Assembly: GCA_949295065.1 (NCBI GenBank)
Contig: CASFJQ010000019.1
Location: 1-47,308, forward strand
Direction of reading: 5' to 3'
Source of the DNA: an uncultured Parabacteroides sp.
Lineage (GTDB): Bacteria; Bacteroidota; Bacteroidia; Bacteroidales; Tannerellaceae
DNA: 47,308 bases
Under the pieces are notes generated by a model. The model ran no database searches. It saw nothing but the letters and a program-made list of their open reading frames with translations, and was not told the DNA's origin. Below are positions 16,115 through 24,725 of the stretch, piece after piece. Position numbers and translations under genes: made by a program. Within the stretch, counting starts at the first letter, position 1, and each line of letters opens with the position of its first letter.

Positions 16115-18496
16115 ATGAAAAGATTTTTGTCAATAGTTTGTTCGCTTTTATTTTTTGTCGTTGCAGCTTATTCACAAGGATATACAGTTAAAGGTCGTGT
16201 GATTGATCGTTTGAGTCGTCAGCCGATAGAGTATGCGAATGTGTTGGTTGTTGGAGGTAATAATAATGGTGTCGGTGCAGCTACTGACATTGACGGAAAT
16301 TTCGTTATTGAAAAAGTAAACCCCGGAATTTGCAAGCTTTCAGTTTCATATCTTGGTTATAAAAGTGTCATAACGCCTGATTATATTATTTCGGCAACTA
16401 CTCCGTTTATTGAAATAGAAATGGACGAAGACAGTAATACACTTGAAGGCGTTGTTGTCCGTCCCAACAGATTCAATAAAACAATTGAGAGTCCGGTCAG
16501 CATGAAAGTGATTGGGTTGAGGGAAATAGAGAAGAGCCCAGGTTCTAACCGTGATATTTCCAGAATAGTTCGTTCGTATCCTGGAGTTTCATTCTCTCCC
16601 ATAGGATATAGAAATGATTTGATTGTTCGTGGTGGTGGTCCGTCGGAAAACCGTTTCTATATGGACGGAATAGAAATACCGAATATAAATCACTTTGCTA
16701 CGCAAGGTGCAACAGGTGGACCTGTAAGTATAGTTAATGCAGACCTTATCCGCGAGATTAAATTCTACACCGGAGCTTTCCCCGCCAACCGCTCCGGAGC
16801 ATTGAGCTCTGTTTTGGATTTCTCACTTCAGGATGGTAATCCTGATAAACAGACATTCAAGGCAACTGTAGGCGCCTCGGAATTATCGCTTAGTGGTAGC
16901 GGGCATTTTGGTAAGAAAACAACTTATCTGTTTTCTGTCCGCCAGTCTTATCTTCAATTTTTGTTTGACGTTCTTGGCCTTCCTTTTCTACCTAATTATA
17001 TAGATGCTCAAGTCAAAGTGAAAACTCGTTTTTCGGAAACTGACGAGTTGACATTCCTTGCTCTTACAGGTATCGACAGGATGAAACTAAACACTGATGA
17101 AGACAGTGAATCAGCACAATATATACTTAGTTATTTGCCGACTATTGAACAGGAAACCTTTACTGTCGGTGCTACTTACAGGCACTATGCCGGCAAGCAT
17201 GTGCAGACTTTGACGCTGAGCCATAATTATCTTAATAACAAGAATATTAAATATAGGAATAATGATGAGTCTTCGGAAGATAATCTGACACTGCGGCTTC
17301 GCTCTTTGGAACAGAAAACCTCTTTCCGGGCTGAAAATAGAAGTTATATGGGAAACTGGACTTTGCGTGAAGGTGTTGAACTGAATTATGCAAGTTATAC
17401 AAATAATACTTGGCAACGGTTGTTTACCGATGTCCCGGTTGTTTCCGACTATAACACTGACTTAGGTCTGTTCTCCTGGGGATTGTTTGCTCTTGCCGAC
17501 TATACTTCACCGGACAAGAAACTTACTGCTTCTGCAGGTTTGCGAGCCGATGCTTCTAATTATGCAACCCAGACAAAACGTGTCTGGGAACAGCTTTCTC
17601 CTCGAGTTTCAATCAGCTATGCTTTGAATGAAATGTGGTCAATAAGCGGTGGAAGCGGAATTTACTATCAATTGCCTCCATACACAGCTCTTGGCTTTAA
17701 AAATAGCGAGGGCGTTTGGGTGAATAAAGGATTGGACTATATGCGTGTTATTGGTGCAAATCTTGGATTCGACTGGCGCTGGCATGACCGCTGGATAGTT
17801 TCTGTGGAAGGTTTCTATAAAGGTTATGGTGATGTTCCGCTGTCAATCCGCGATCAGGTGCCTCTTACCTGTAAAGGTAATGACTATGGAACTTCCGGCG
17901 ATGAAGCTCTGGTCTCTTCGGCAGAAGGACGGGCTTATGGATTGGAAACAATGGTCCAGTGGGAAATACCGGACAAATTGAATTTGACAGGTTCATTTAC
18001 CTTATTTAAAAGTGAATACAGGAATAATTCGTCTTCTCAATATATAGCTTCGGCATGGGACAACAGATTTGTATTGAATCTGAGCGGAACATATGATTTT
18101 CCGAAGCATTGGAGCGTTGGAGCGAAATTAAGTTGCATTGGTGGTTCACCTTATACTCCTTATGATGTTGAGAAATCTTCTTTGGTTGAGGCTTGGGATG
18201 CGCAAGGACGCCCTTATTATGACTATGATGCTTATAACACTGGAAGGCTTGATGCCTTTGCACAGCTTGACTTGAGAGTTGATAAAGACTTTTATTTCAA
18301 GAAATGGAGATTCGGTATATATCTGGATTTGCAGAATATAACAGGTAGTAAACTGAAACAGCCTGATGCGCTGATGAGTACCGGAGCTATTGAAAATCCG
18401 GCAGCTCCAGCTTCGGAACAGCGCTATGTTATGAAGTCGGTGAAGCAGGAAAGTGGCACAATTCTTCCTACAATAGGACTGACTGTTGAGTTTTGA
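16115..18496 (+). CDS. TonB-dependent outer membrane receptor with carboxypeptidase-regulatory-like N-terminal domain
   Basis: A 793-residue receptor. Signal peptide 1-20 (MKRFLSIVCSLLFFVVAAYS); a CarboxypepD_reg-like domain at about 23-105 (YTVKGRVIDRLSRQPIEYANVLV); plug at about 115-225 with SRIVRSYPGVSF, NDLIVRGGGPSENRFYMDGIEIP and SVLDF; then a 22-strand-type barrel ending in the C-terminal TVEF. No SusD partner or extracytoplasmic sigma/anti-sigma pair is adjacent, so it is a solitary receptor of a metal, cofactor or small ligand type rather than a SusCD glycan pair. The ligand cannot be told from the sequence. Confidence 0.9.
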   Translation: MKRFLSIVCSLLFFVVAAYSQGYTVKGRVIDRLSRQPIEYANVLVVGGNNNGVGAATDIDGNFVIEKVNPGICKLSVSYLGYKSVITPDYIISATTPFIEIEMDEDSNTLEGVVVRPNRFNKTIESPVSMKVIGLREIEKSPGSNRDISRIVRSYPGVSFSPIGYRNDLIVRGGGPSENRFYMDGIEIPNINHFATQGATGGPVSIVNADLIREIKFYTGAFPANRSGALSSVLDFSLQDGNPDKQTFKATVGASELSLSGSGHFGKKTTYLFSVRQSYLQFLFDVLGLPFLPNYIDAQVKVKTRFSETDELTFLALTGIDRMKLNTDEDSESAQYILSYLPTIEQETFTVGATYRHYAGKHVQTLTLSHNYLNNKNIKYRNNDESSEDNLTLRLRSLEQKTSFRAENRSYMGNWTLREGVELNYASYTNNTWQRLFTDVPVVSDYNTDLGLFSWGLFALADYTSPDKKLTASAGLRADASNYATQTKRVWEQLSPRVSISYALNEMWSISGGSGIYYQLPPYTALGFKNSEGVWVNKGLDYMRVIGANLGFDWRWHDRWIVSVEGFYKGYGDVPLSIRDQVPLTCKGNDYGTSGDEALVSSAEGRAYGLETMVQWEIPDKLNLTGSFTLFKSEYRNNSSSQYIASAWDNRFVLNLSGTYDFPKHWSVGAKLSCIGGSPYTPYDVEKSSLVEAWDAQGRPYYDYDAYNTGRLDAFAQLDLRVDKDFYFKKWRFGIYLDLQNITGSKLKQPDALMSTGAIENPAAPASEQRYVMKSVKQESGTILPTIGLTVEF

Positions 18497-18541
18497 TGTA
18501 AATTTCACAATTGCAGATTTCTGTAATTGGAATAAAAAAAC

Positions 18542-18549
18542 TATATTTG
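18542..18549 (+). promoter_or_regulatory. Promoter -7 element of pfp
   Basis: TATATTTG matches TAnnTTTG, 49 nt before the start codon. Confidence 0.5.
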
Positions 18550-18598
18550 CATCGCTTTAATATTGATAATTTGTAACTTCTAAATAAAAATTGAGAAA

Positions 18599-20245
18599 AT
18601 GACAAAAAGTGCATTGCAAATTGCAAGAGCGGCTTATCAGCCAAAGCTTCCTAAAGCATTATTGGGTGCTGTAAAAGTAAAAGAAGGCGAACCGACTCAG
18701 TCTGTTGCCGACCAGGAAGCAATCAAACAGTTGTTCCCTAATACTTACGGTATGCCGTTGATTCAGTTCGAAGAAGGTGGCGTAGCTACAGAATTCCCTG
18801 CAATCAATGTTGGTGTAATCTTGTCTGGTGGTCAGGCTCCGGGCGGACACAACGTAATTTCCGGTTTGTTCGACGGTATCAAGAAATTGAACAAAGACAG
18901 CAAATTGTTCGGTTTCATCTTGGGTCCTGGCGGTTTGGTTGACCACAATTATATAGAATTGACTTCTGATATCATTGACGAATATCGTAACACTGGTGGT
19001 TTCGATATCATTGGTTCTGGTCGTACAAAATTGGAAAAAGTTGAACAGTTCGAAAAAGGTTTGGAAATCATCCGCGAATTGGGTATCAAGGCTTTGGTTA
19101 TCATCGGTGGTGACGACTCTAATACTAACGCTTGCGTTTTGGCTGAATATTATGCAGCTAAGAACTATGGTGTTCAGGTAATCGGTTGTCCTAAGACTAT
19201 CGACGGTGACTTGAAGAACGAAATGATTGAAACTTCTTTCGGTTTCGATACTGCTTGTAAGACTTATTCAGAAGTTATCGGTAACATCGAACGCGACTGT
19301 AACTCTGCTCGCAAATACTGGCACTTCATCAAATTGATGGGTCGTTCTGCTTCTCACATCGCTTTGGAATGTGCTTTGCAGACTCAGCCAAACGTATGTA
19401 TCGTATCTGAAGAAGTTGAAGCTAAAGATATGTCTTTGGATGATGTAGTTACTTACATCGCTCAGGTTGTTGCTGACCGTGCTGCTGCTGGTAACAACTT
19501 CGGTACTGTTTTGATTCCTGAAGGTTTGATCGAATTCATCCCAGCTATGAAACGTTTGATCGCTGAATTGAACGACTTCTTGGCTCATAATGGTGAAGAA
19601 TTCAACGCTATCGAACGCAACAAACAGCGCGAATATATCATCAACCACTTGTCTGCTGAAAACGCTGCAATCTATGCTTCTCTTCCAGAAGGCGTAGCTC
19701 GTCAGTTGTCTTTGGACCGCGACCCTCACGGAAACGTTCAGGTTTCTTTGATCGAAACTGAAAAACTGTTGTCTGAAATGGTTGCAACTAAGTTGGCAGC
19801 TTGGAAGAAAGAAGGCAAGTATGTTGGCAAGTTTGCTCCACAGCACCACTTCTTCGGTTACGAAGGTCGTTGCGCTGCTCCTTCAAACTTCGATGCAGAC
19901 TACTGCTATTCTTTGGGTTACACAGCATCAGTTTTGATTGCTAACGGTAAGACTGGTTATATGTCTTCAGTTCGCAACACAACTGCTCCTGCTGCTGAAT
20001 GGATTGCAGGTGGTGTGCCTATCACAATGATGATGAACATGGAACGTCGTCACGGTGAAATGAAACCAGTTATCCAGAAAGCTTTGGTTAAACTTGACGG
20101 TGCTCCTTTCAAGAAATTCGCAGCAAACCGTGAAACTTGGGCTAAGGAAACTGCTTATGTTTATCCAGGTCCTATCCAGTACTTCGGCCCGTCTGAAGTA
20201 TGCGACGAACCAACTAAGACTTTGCAGTTGGAACAGGCTAAATAA
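18599..20245 (+). CDS. pfp: Diphosphate-dependent 6-phosphofructokinase
   Basis: A 548-residue cytosolic enzyme phosphorylating fructose-6-phosphate with pyrophosphate (reversible). [13 protein letters not shown] is at 73-85, the GGDDSNTN phosphoryl-donor loop at 170-177 (the Asp in GGDD is the mark of PPi rather than ATP use), and the catalytic [10 protein letters not shown] at 198-207. Length matches the long plant/bacterial PFP class. The gene uses TTG for Leu and GGT/GCT codons almost throughout, unlike its neighbours, as expected for a very highly expressed gene. Single-gene unit with its own terminator. Confidence 0.95.
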   Translation: MTKSALQIARAAYQPKLPKALLGAVKVKEGEPTQSVADQEAIKQLFPNTYGMPLIQFEEGGVATEFPAINVGVILSGGQAPGGHNVISGLFDGIKKLNKDSKLFGFILGPGGLVDHNYIELTSDIIDEYRNTGGFDIIGSGRTKLEKVEQFEKGLEIIRELGIKALVIIGGDDSNTNACVLAEYYAAKNYGVQVIGCPKTIDGDLKNEMIETSFGFDTACKTYSEVIGNIERDCNSARKYWHFIKLMGRSASHIALECALQTQPNVCIVSEEVEAKDMSLDDVVTYIAQVVADRAAAGNNFGTVLIPEGLIEFIPAMKRLIAELNDFLAHNGEEFNAIERNKQREYIINHLSAENAAIYASLPEGVARQLSLDRDPHGNVQVSLIETEKLLSEMVATKLAAWKKEGKYVGKFAPQHHFFGYEGRCAAPSNFDADYCYSLGYTASVLIANGKTGYMSSVRNTTAPAAEWIAGGVPITMMMNMERRHGEMKPVIQKALVKLDGAPFKKFAANRETWAKETAYVYPGPIQYFGPSEVCDEPTKTLQLEQAK

Positions 20246-20282
20246 TATATGAAATATTGATTTCTAATATAAAGCCAAAAGG

Positions 20283-20326
20283 GGCTATGCCGGTGAAATT
20301 GATTCCGGCATAGCCTTTTCTCTTTT
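20283..20326 (+). terminator. pfp terminator
   Basis: A perfect 11-bp stem (GGCTATGCCGG, 20283-20293 with 20305-20315) is followed by TTTTCTCTTTT. Confidence 0.85.
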
Positions 20327-20368
20327 GATGATTTCAGTATAAAAATTACAATGCTGAATTTCGCTAAA

Positions 20369-20454
20369 AAACATGGTAGTCTTTCTCCTGAAACATCCTA
20401 TGTTTCCCCGCAAATGTCAAATGTTTTCTGAAGAACAACAGGTATTTCCCAAAG
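20369..20454. repeat. Degenerate tandem intergenic repeat, about 22-bp period
   Basis: Four units of 21-22 bp (starting 20369, 20391, 20412, 20434) begin AAACATGG, AAACATCC, AAATGTCA, AACAACAG and end with a pyrimidine-rich stretch. Unit 1 (AAACATGGTAGT) is close to unit 2 of the repeat at 46365. A further CTATGTTTCACC follows. No coding potential. Confidence 0.5.
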
Positions 20455-20673
20455 CTATGTTTCACCATTTTTGTAAACAGGTATATATCAGAAAAATGAT
20501 GTGATTTTATCATCAGAATATTATCATTCGGATAAATTGTATGAATAGTGTTAAAATATATTCAAAAGTCACATTTTCTTCTTGAAAATCAGTGTTATAT
20601 GCGAGTTGTGAAACTTGCTTTCAGAAACTCCTTGTATATTATAGGAACAAAGTAAGGTATTTATGTAAAAATA

Positions 20674-20705
20674 CTTCCGTATATAAATCAGAATATATAC
20701 GGAAG
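20674..20705 (-). terminator. Terminator of the PIF1-like helicase gene
   Basis: A perfect 12-bp stem (CTTCCGTATATA, 20674-20685 with 20694-20705) on the minus strand is followed by ATTTTTAC. A second small palindrome (GTAAATGAATTTAC) lies just before it at about 20727. Confidence 0.7.
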
Positions 20706-20751
20706 CAATTTGATTTAGGTACGGAAGTAAATGAATTTACATCCGAACCCA

Positions 20752-22902
20752 CTAAGAATTATGTCCGGACGTATTTTCTCTCGTTTCTTTAAACTCTTTT
20801 ACCAGCGAAAGAAGCTCTTCTCCATACGTGTCCAATACCTTTTTCCCAATTCCTGGAATTGACAAAAGTTCTTTTTCCGTTGATGGAAGGAAATTCGTTA
20901 TGCCGATAAGAGCTTTCTGCTGCAGTATGACATATACAGGCACTTTTTTCGCCTCGGCAATTTTAACTCTCCAGCTTCTTATTTTCTCGAATAATTGTGG
21001 ATTGAGGATATCAGCTGTCACCATCAGCTTTTCGACGGATTCTTTTTTGTTGCGTGAATTATTCTTTACTTTTTCTGATTCATTATTGTCGTTTATTGAA
21101 GCCCTGGCTTTTGCCGACAAATATTCAAGAATACTGAATCCGTTTTCCGAAGCTTTCAGAACAAGCCTTTTTATGTTCAGTTCCTCATAAAGAGATTTAT
21201 ATGCATTATGCAATTTCTTTTTCTCTTCTTTGTTGTCAATTTCATATTCCGTCATCTTCAGCAATGGAAGGCAATAATCTGCCAGTCGTGGAAGGAAATA
21301 TGCGCAACCTTTGTTTATTCTTTCCTGAAGGAGAGTGTCTTCTTTATATGAAGCAGACTCGTTCACCATTTGTGTCAGTTGCCGCTGGAATTTATTTCCG
21401 ACTTCCAGAATATGTATCCGGAATTCATCCCTTAAATTACTGCAATGCGTGCTGAAATCTGGATATAATTTCCCGAGGCTTGAATAAATCTGATAAGCAG
21501 ATGTCTGCATTTGCCTGTTGAGGGTTTCGAAATTGAATAATTCCAAAAGAAGATACAGATAATATCTCTTTTGCTCTTCTTCCAATTGCTCTTTTCCGGG
21601 AGTTTTGGATTCTATATCAGAAGTAAAACGGTTTATTCTGTTGTCTGTTATCAGAGCTTTGCTTGTCAGATGTGAACTCAGAACCAGACCTTCCAGTGTC
21701 TTGCAACGGCTAAGAGCAACGTAAACCTGTCCGTGCGAAAATGCCAGAGCAGCATCAATAATAGCACGTTCAAAAGTCAATCCCTGACTTTTGTGTATTG
21801 TGATTGCCCATGCGAGTTTAAGAGGAAACTGGCTGAATGTTCCAACTGTTTTTTCTTCTATTTCCTTGGTTTCGGGGTTTAAAGTATATTTTATGTTAGT
21901 CCATGTTTCCTGTTGAACTTTTATCTCATTGCCATCATTGTCAACTACAGTAATCATTTTGGGATTAACAAAAACGACTTTTCCGATTTTACCGTTATAA
22001 TAAAGTTTGTCTCCGGATGAATCATTTTTGATGAACATAACTTGCGCACCTTGCTTCAATTCAAGAACTTCTTCGGTAGGATAATTATACGATGGAAAAT
22101 CATCTTTTATTTCCGCCTTGAATTCATACAGTTTACCGGGAAGTTGTTCCAATTTTCCGGAATTAATCTGCTGCGCCATATAATTATGCGTAGTAAGAGT
22201 GATATATCCGTCTTTTTCATCCGGCTTGAAATCCGGAATGAATCTGGAGTTAAGCTTTTCCAGGCTTGCATCATCCAGTCTGTTTTCTCTGACTTTATTC
22301 AGAATGTCAACAAATTCAGAATCAGACTGACGGAAAACTTTTTTCAGCTCGATTTGCCAATAATGAGTTTGCGACAATTCATGGCTGTCAAAGAAAAACG
22401 GAGAAGCATAGTGTTCCTGCAGCAACTCCAGCTCTTCGTCTTTTACCACCGGAGCAAGCTGCTGAAGGTCGCCGATAAGCAAAAGCTGAACTCCTCCGAA
22501 AGGCTGGCTGTTGCCTCGGAATCGTTTCAGAACATCACTTACGGCATCAAGCAAATCAGCTCTTACCATACTCACTTCGTCTATAACCAAAAGGTCAAGA
22601 CTGCGGATAATCTGTATTTTTTCCTTGCTGAATCTGAAATGTTTCTTTGCGTCATCGCCTTGGGTTGTTCCCGGAATATATGGTCCGAGTGGAAGTTGGA
22701 AGAATGAATGAATGGTTACGCCACCCGCATTCATAGCCGCAACGCCGGTTGGTGCAACAACGATCATGCGTTTTTTGCAAATTTCTTTCAATTGTTTAAG
22801 GAATGTGGTCTTTCCGGTTCCTGCTTTTCCTGTCAGAAAAAGATTTGTTCCTGTGTTTTGGATAATCTGAAAAGCAATCCGGATTTGTTCGTTGGTTTCC
22901 AT
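20752..22902 (-). CDS. PIF1-like superfamily 1B helicase with C-terminal HRDC-like domain
   Basis: A 716-residue DNA helicase. Motif I is GKAGTGKT at 25-32, then VVAPTGVAAMNAGGVTIHSFF (Ia), LLVIDEVSMVRADLLD (II), LLIGDLQQLAPV (III), and near residue 370 LAWAITIHKSQGLTFERAIID and YVALSRCKTLEGL (V/VI), the RecD/PIF1 pattern. The C-terminal third is helical and ends with SIPGIGKKVLDTYGEELLSLV, a helix-hairpin-helix/HRDC-type DNA-binding module. Such proteins are widespread in Bacteroidetes and probably act in replication or repair (G-quadruplex or fork processing by analogy). It is separated from the gene behind it by a repeat element. Confidence 0.88.
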   Translation of the reverse strand: METNEQIRIAFQIIQNTGTNLFLTGKAGTGKTTFLKQLKEICKKRMIVVAPTGVAAMNAGGVTIHSFFQLPLGPYIPGTTQGDDAKKHFRFSKEKIQIIRSLDLLVIDEVSMVRADLLDAVSDVLKRFRGNSQPFGGVQLLLIGDLQQLAPVVKDEELELLQEHYASPFFFDSHELSQTHYWQIELKKVFRQSDSEFVDILNKVRENRLDDASLEKLNSRFIPDFKPDEKDGYITLTTHNYMAQQINSGKLEQLPGKLYEFKAEIKDDFPSYNYPTEEVLELKQGAQVMFIKNDSSGDKLYYNGKIGKVVFVNPKMITVVDNDGNEIKVQQETWTNIKYTLNPETKEIEEKTVGTFSQFPLKLAWAITIHKSQGLTFERAIIDAALAFSHGQVYVALSRCKTLEGLVLSSHLTSKALITDNRINRFTSDIESKTPGKEQLEEEQKRYYLYLLLELFNFETLNRQMQTSAYQIYSSLGKLYPDFSTHCSNLRDEFRIHILEVGNKFQRQLTQMVNESASYKEDTLLQERINKGCAYFLPRLADYCLPLLKMTEYEIDNKEEKKKLHNAYKSLYEELNIKRLVLKASENGFSILEYLSAKARASINDNNESEKVKNNSRNKKESVEKLMVTADILNPQLFEKIRSWRVKIAEAKKVPVYVILQQKALIGITNFLPSTEKELLSIPGIGKKVLDTYGEELLSLVKEFKETRENTSGHNS

Positions 22903-22950
22903 ATTATATAATGTAGTTTAATTATGATAGGCTGGTTGGTAAGCAGGTGG

Positions 22951-23075
22951 GTGTTGCAAAACATAAATAATGAAACACAGAGGCACAAAGCCACAGAGGT
23001 AATATGTTGAGAATAAATAAAATAAAAATCTCCGTGTTCTCCGAATTCTCTGTGTTTAAATTAGTTTTGCAACAC
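22951..23075. repeat. 125-bp MITE/REP-like inverted-repeat element
   Basis: Terminal inverted repeats GTGTTGCAAAAC (22951-22962) and GTTTTGCAACAC (23064-23075) are exact. A second nested pair AAACACAGAG (22973-22982) and CTCTGTGTTT (23048-23057) is also exact. The interior has CACAAAGCCACAGAGG-like repeats. No coding capacity. It lies between two genes of the same strand, and its RNA would fold into a long hairpin. Confidence 0.75.
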
Positions 23076-23089
23076 TCCCTGCTGATAAA

Positions 23090-24052
23090 TTATCCGAATA
23101 AATCCAGTGTGAGCTGTCTTTTTTCTGCTTCAAGTTTTTTGAGATGGCGCTTTCCTTGAGGCGTAAGGATTTCCATTTTGTCGAATCTGGTGCGGATAAC
23201 AGTTGTCACCACATAGCTTACGTTTATTATTTCGCCAAGTTCCGAAAGCTTGCGTGAAATTTCCAGAACGCAGTCGATGCACATACCGCTTGAAAAAGCC
23301 ATTTTGTTGTCAATCATCTGTTTCTTGAAATCCTCGTCTTGCATATAGAAGTCGATTGTTACTCCTCCTTTATTGTATATTCCTTTCCATCTGTAACGTG
23401 CATCCTTAAGCACAGGGGAGATGATTTCTATTGTAGCTCTTTGGTCCTTTACTGGAGGAAGGTCGTCGCTTCTGAGAATATAATAGTCGAAATTCTCACG
23501 TTTCACTTCCAGCAATCCCGAGCGGCTGCGATTACTTTCGTTCAATTCTCGCAAAGTTATTTTTGTCACTTTCGGATAGCCTTTTATTGCTTCATAGAAG
23601 TTTGATTTGATTTTGCAGAATCTCGGCGAATTACTCAGCAAATCCATAAGATGCGAAGGCACACCTTTTGCCTCAAGCTTCAGACTTCTCTTGAACAGGG
23701 AAACTTCCTTTTGCATCTTCTCATCATCGTCACTGTGGCGTTCCACCAAAGGCTGACCGCCAACAGAAAGAATCGGCCTAACCAGAATTTGCATTGCAAT
23801 GTTCAATACAACGGAGATACAACGTGGATTTTCTCCGGCAACACTCCATATATCCTTATATCCTTCCTGGAAACTATATGGTTCGTTATACACCATAAGC
23901 TTCACATCAAGCATATCAGACAATGAACGGATAAGATTCAGAATTTCCTTTTCACATCTGTGACGGATAGACGAATCAATATAAGTGGACTTGTCGTTGA
24001 AGAAATATCTTAGCTCCAGCTTGTTCGCAAATTTTATTATACTGCCTTTCAT
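23090..24052 (-). CDS. Conserved protein of unknown function
   Basis: A 320-residue soluble protein that I do not recognise. No signal peptide or membrane helix is evident. The N-terminal half is helical (RHRCEKEILNLIRSLSDMLDVKL) with a CIS-V-hydrophobic segment near 80-100. The second half has beta-strand pattern (GLLEVKRENFDYYILRSDDLPP, ATIEIISPVLKDARYRWKGIY). The C terminus is charged (KRHLKKLEAEKRQLTLDLFG). Its ATG directly abuts the TAA of the DUF2148 gene, so the two are translationally coupled. Confidence 0.75.
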   Translation of the reverse strand: MKGSIIKFANKLELRYFFNDKSTYIDSSIRHRCEKEILNLIRSLSDMLDVKLMVYNEPYSFQEGYKDIWSVAGENPRCISVVLNIAMQILVRPILSVGGQPLVERHSDDDEKMQKEVSLFKRSLKLEAKGVPSHLMDLLSNSPRFCKIKSNFYEAIKGYPKVTKITLRELNESNRSRSGLLEVKRENFDYYILRSDDLPPVKDQRATIEIISPVLKDARYRWKGIYNKGGVTIDFYMQDEDFKKQMIDNKMAFSSGMCIDCVLEISRKLSELGEIINVSYVVTTVIRTRFDKMEILTPQGKRHLKKLEAEKRQLTLDLFG

Positions 24053-24592
24053 TTATTTCTTGTCTTTAGGTTTGCGGTCGAAGAATGGATTTTTAGATGA
24101 AGCGCTGATAGGAATTGCCATAACGCATTTACATTCGTCACCCAAAAGCTGCAATCTTTGAGCGGCAAGACCGGCGCTGAACATTACTCTTGTGTCAACT
24201 CTCAAATCGGCAGCAGTTGCACAAGCAGAACCTATGGCTATTCCCAAATCAACCGAGTTGATTGCACATGGAACATACTCAGGCTTTTCCGCACAAGTTT
24301 TGAAACCGCAGTGAGCACAATTCAAACCTTGATTGAATTGTCTTGTTCCCATAATTACAACAGCATCTGCGCTGTCCATGTTGTCAGCGTCGCGGATGAG
24401 GAATTTCATTCCTGTTTCCTCTGCCAGTTCTCTCATCTTGTTTGCTAATGTCTTTATATCTTCGTCTGTAAGCAATGCAATTTCTATTATATCCACACCT
24501 TTTCCCTTAGGTGCAGTGCGGGCTGCTGTCATAATCCGGTGTGCAGCTTCAATGACCAGCTCTTTTCTTATTGTGCGTTCGTTAGTAACCAT
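24053..24592 (-). CDS. DUF2148 (ferredoxin-like) domain protein
   Basis: A 179-residue protein with the DUF2148 signature. N terminus RKELVIEAAHRIMTAARTAPKGKGVDIIE; cysteines C92, C95, C100, C109 (NCAHCGFKTCAE..PC) plus C124 in GSACATAADL. The cysteines suggest Fe-S or metal binding, but the function is unknown. I chose ATG 24592 instead of 24715 because the promoter TAAATTTG (24661-24668, minus) lies between them and the extra N-terminal residues are not family-like. It is divergent from nadE and coupled to the unknown gene downstream. Confidence 0.82.
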   Translation of the reverse strand: MVTNERTIRKELVIEAAHRIMTAARTAPKGKGVDIIEIALLTDEDIKTLANKMRELAEETGMKFLIRDADNMDSADAVVIMGTRQFNQGLNCAHCGFKTCAEKPEYVPCAINSVDLGIAIGSACATAADLRVDTRVMFSAGLAAQRLQLLGDECKCVMAIPISASSKNPFFDRKPKDKK

Positions 24593-24660
24593 AGTGTTTA
24601 TGAATAAGTTGTTATATGAAATTTCACCTACTTTTGTCGGTATATAAAACTTCAATAGTA

Positions 24661-24668
24661 CAAATTTA
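24661..24668 (-). promoter_or_regulatory. Promoter -7 element of the DUF2148 gene
   Basis: CAAATTTA reads TAAATTTG on the minus strand, about 70 nt upstream of the chosen start. Confidence 0.5.
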
Positions 24669-24691
24669 CATAAAAATCGGAGAGTTTTATG

Positions 24692-24699
24692 TAATTTTG
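24692..24699 (+). promoter_or_regulatory. Promoter -7 element of nadE
   Basis: TAATTTTG matches TAnnTTTG, 26 nt before the nadE ATG. It is back to back with the DUF2148 promoter. Confidence 0.5.
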
Positions 24700-24725
24700 T
24701 TCCTAATTTAAACACACATAATAAA

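Larger units (their letters stand above)
20246..20751. other. 506-bp intergenic region between pfp and the PIF1-like helicase
   Basis: It contains the pfp terminator, the tandem repeat at 20369-20454, and a hairpin serving the convergent helicase gene. I see no gene here; the short open frame around 20592-20792 runs into the helicase and lacks support. Confidence 0.6.

Noticed and set aside
16115-18496. Polysaccharide utilisation locus around the TonB-dependent receptor
   Set aside because: No SusD-like gene, glycosidase or regulator is adjacent; the GH92 gene is 13 kb away in a different context.
22042-22707. 221-residue antisense open frame opposite the PIF1-like helicase
   Set aside because: It is complementary to conserved helicase motifs and has no family resemblance.
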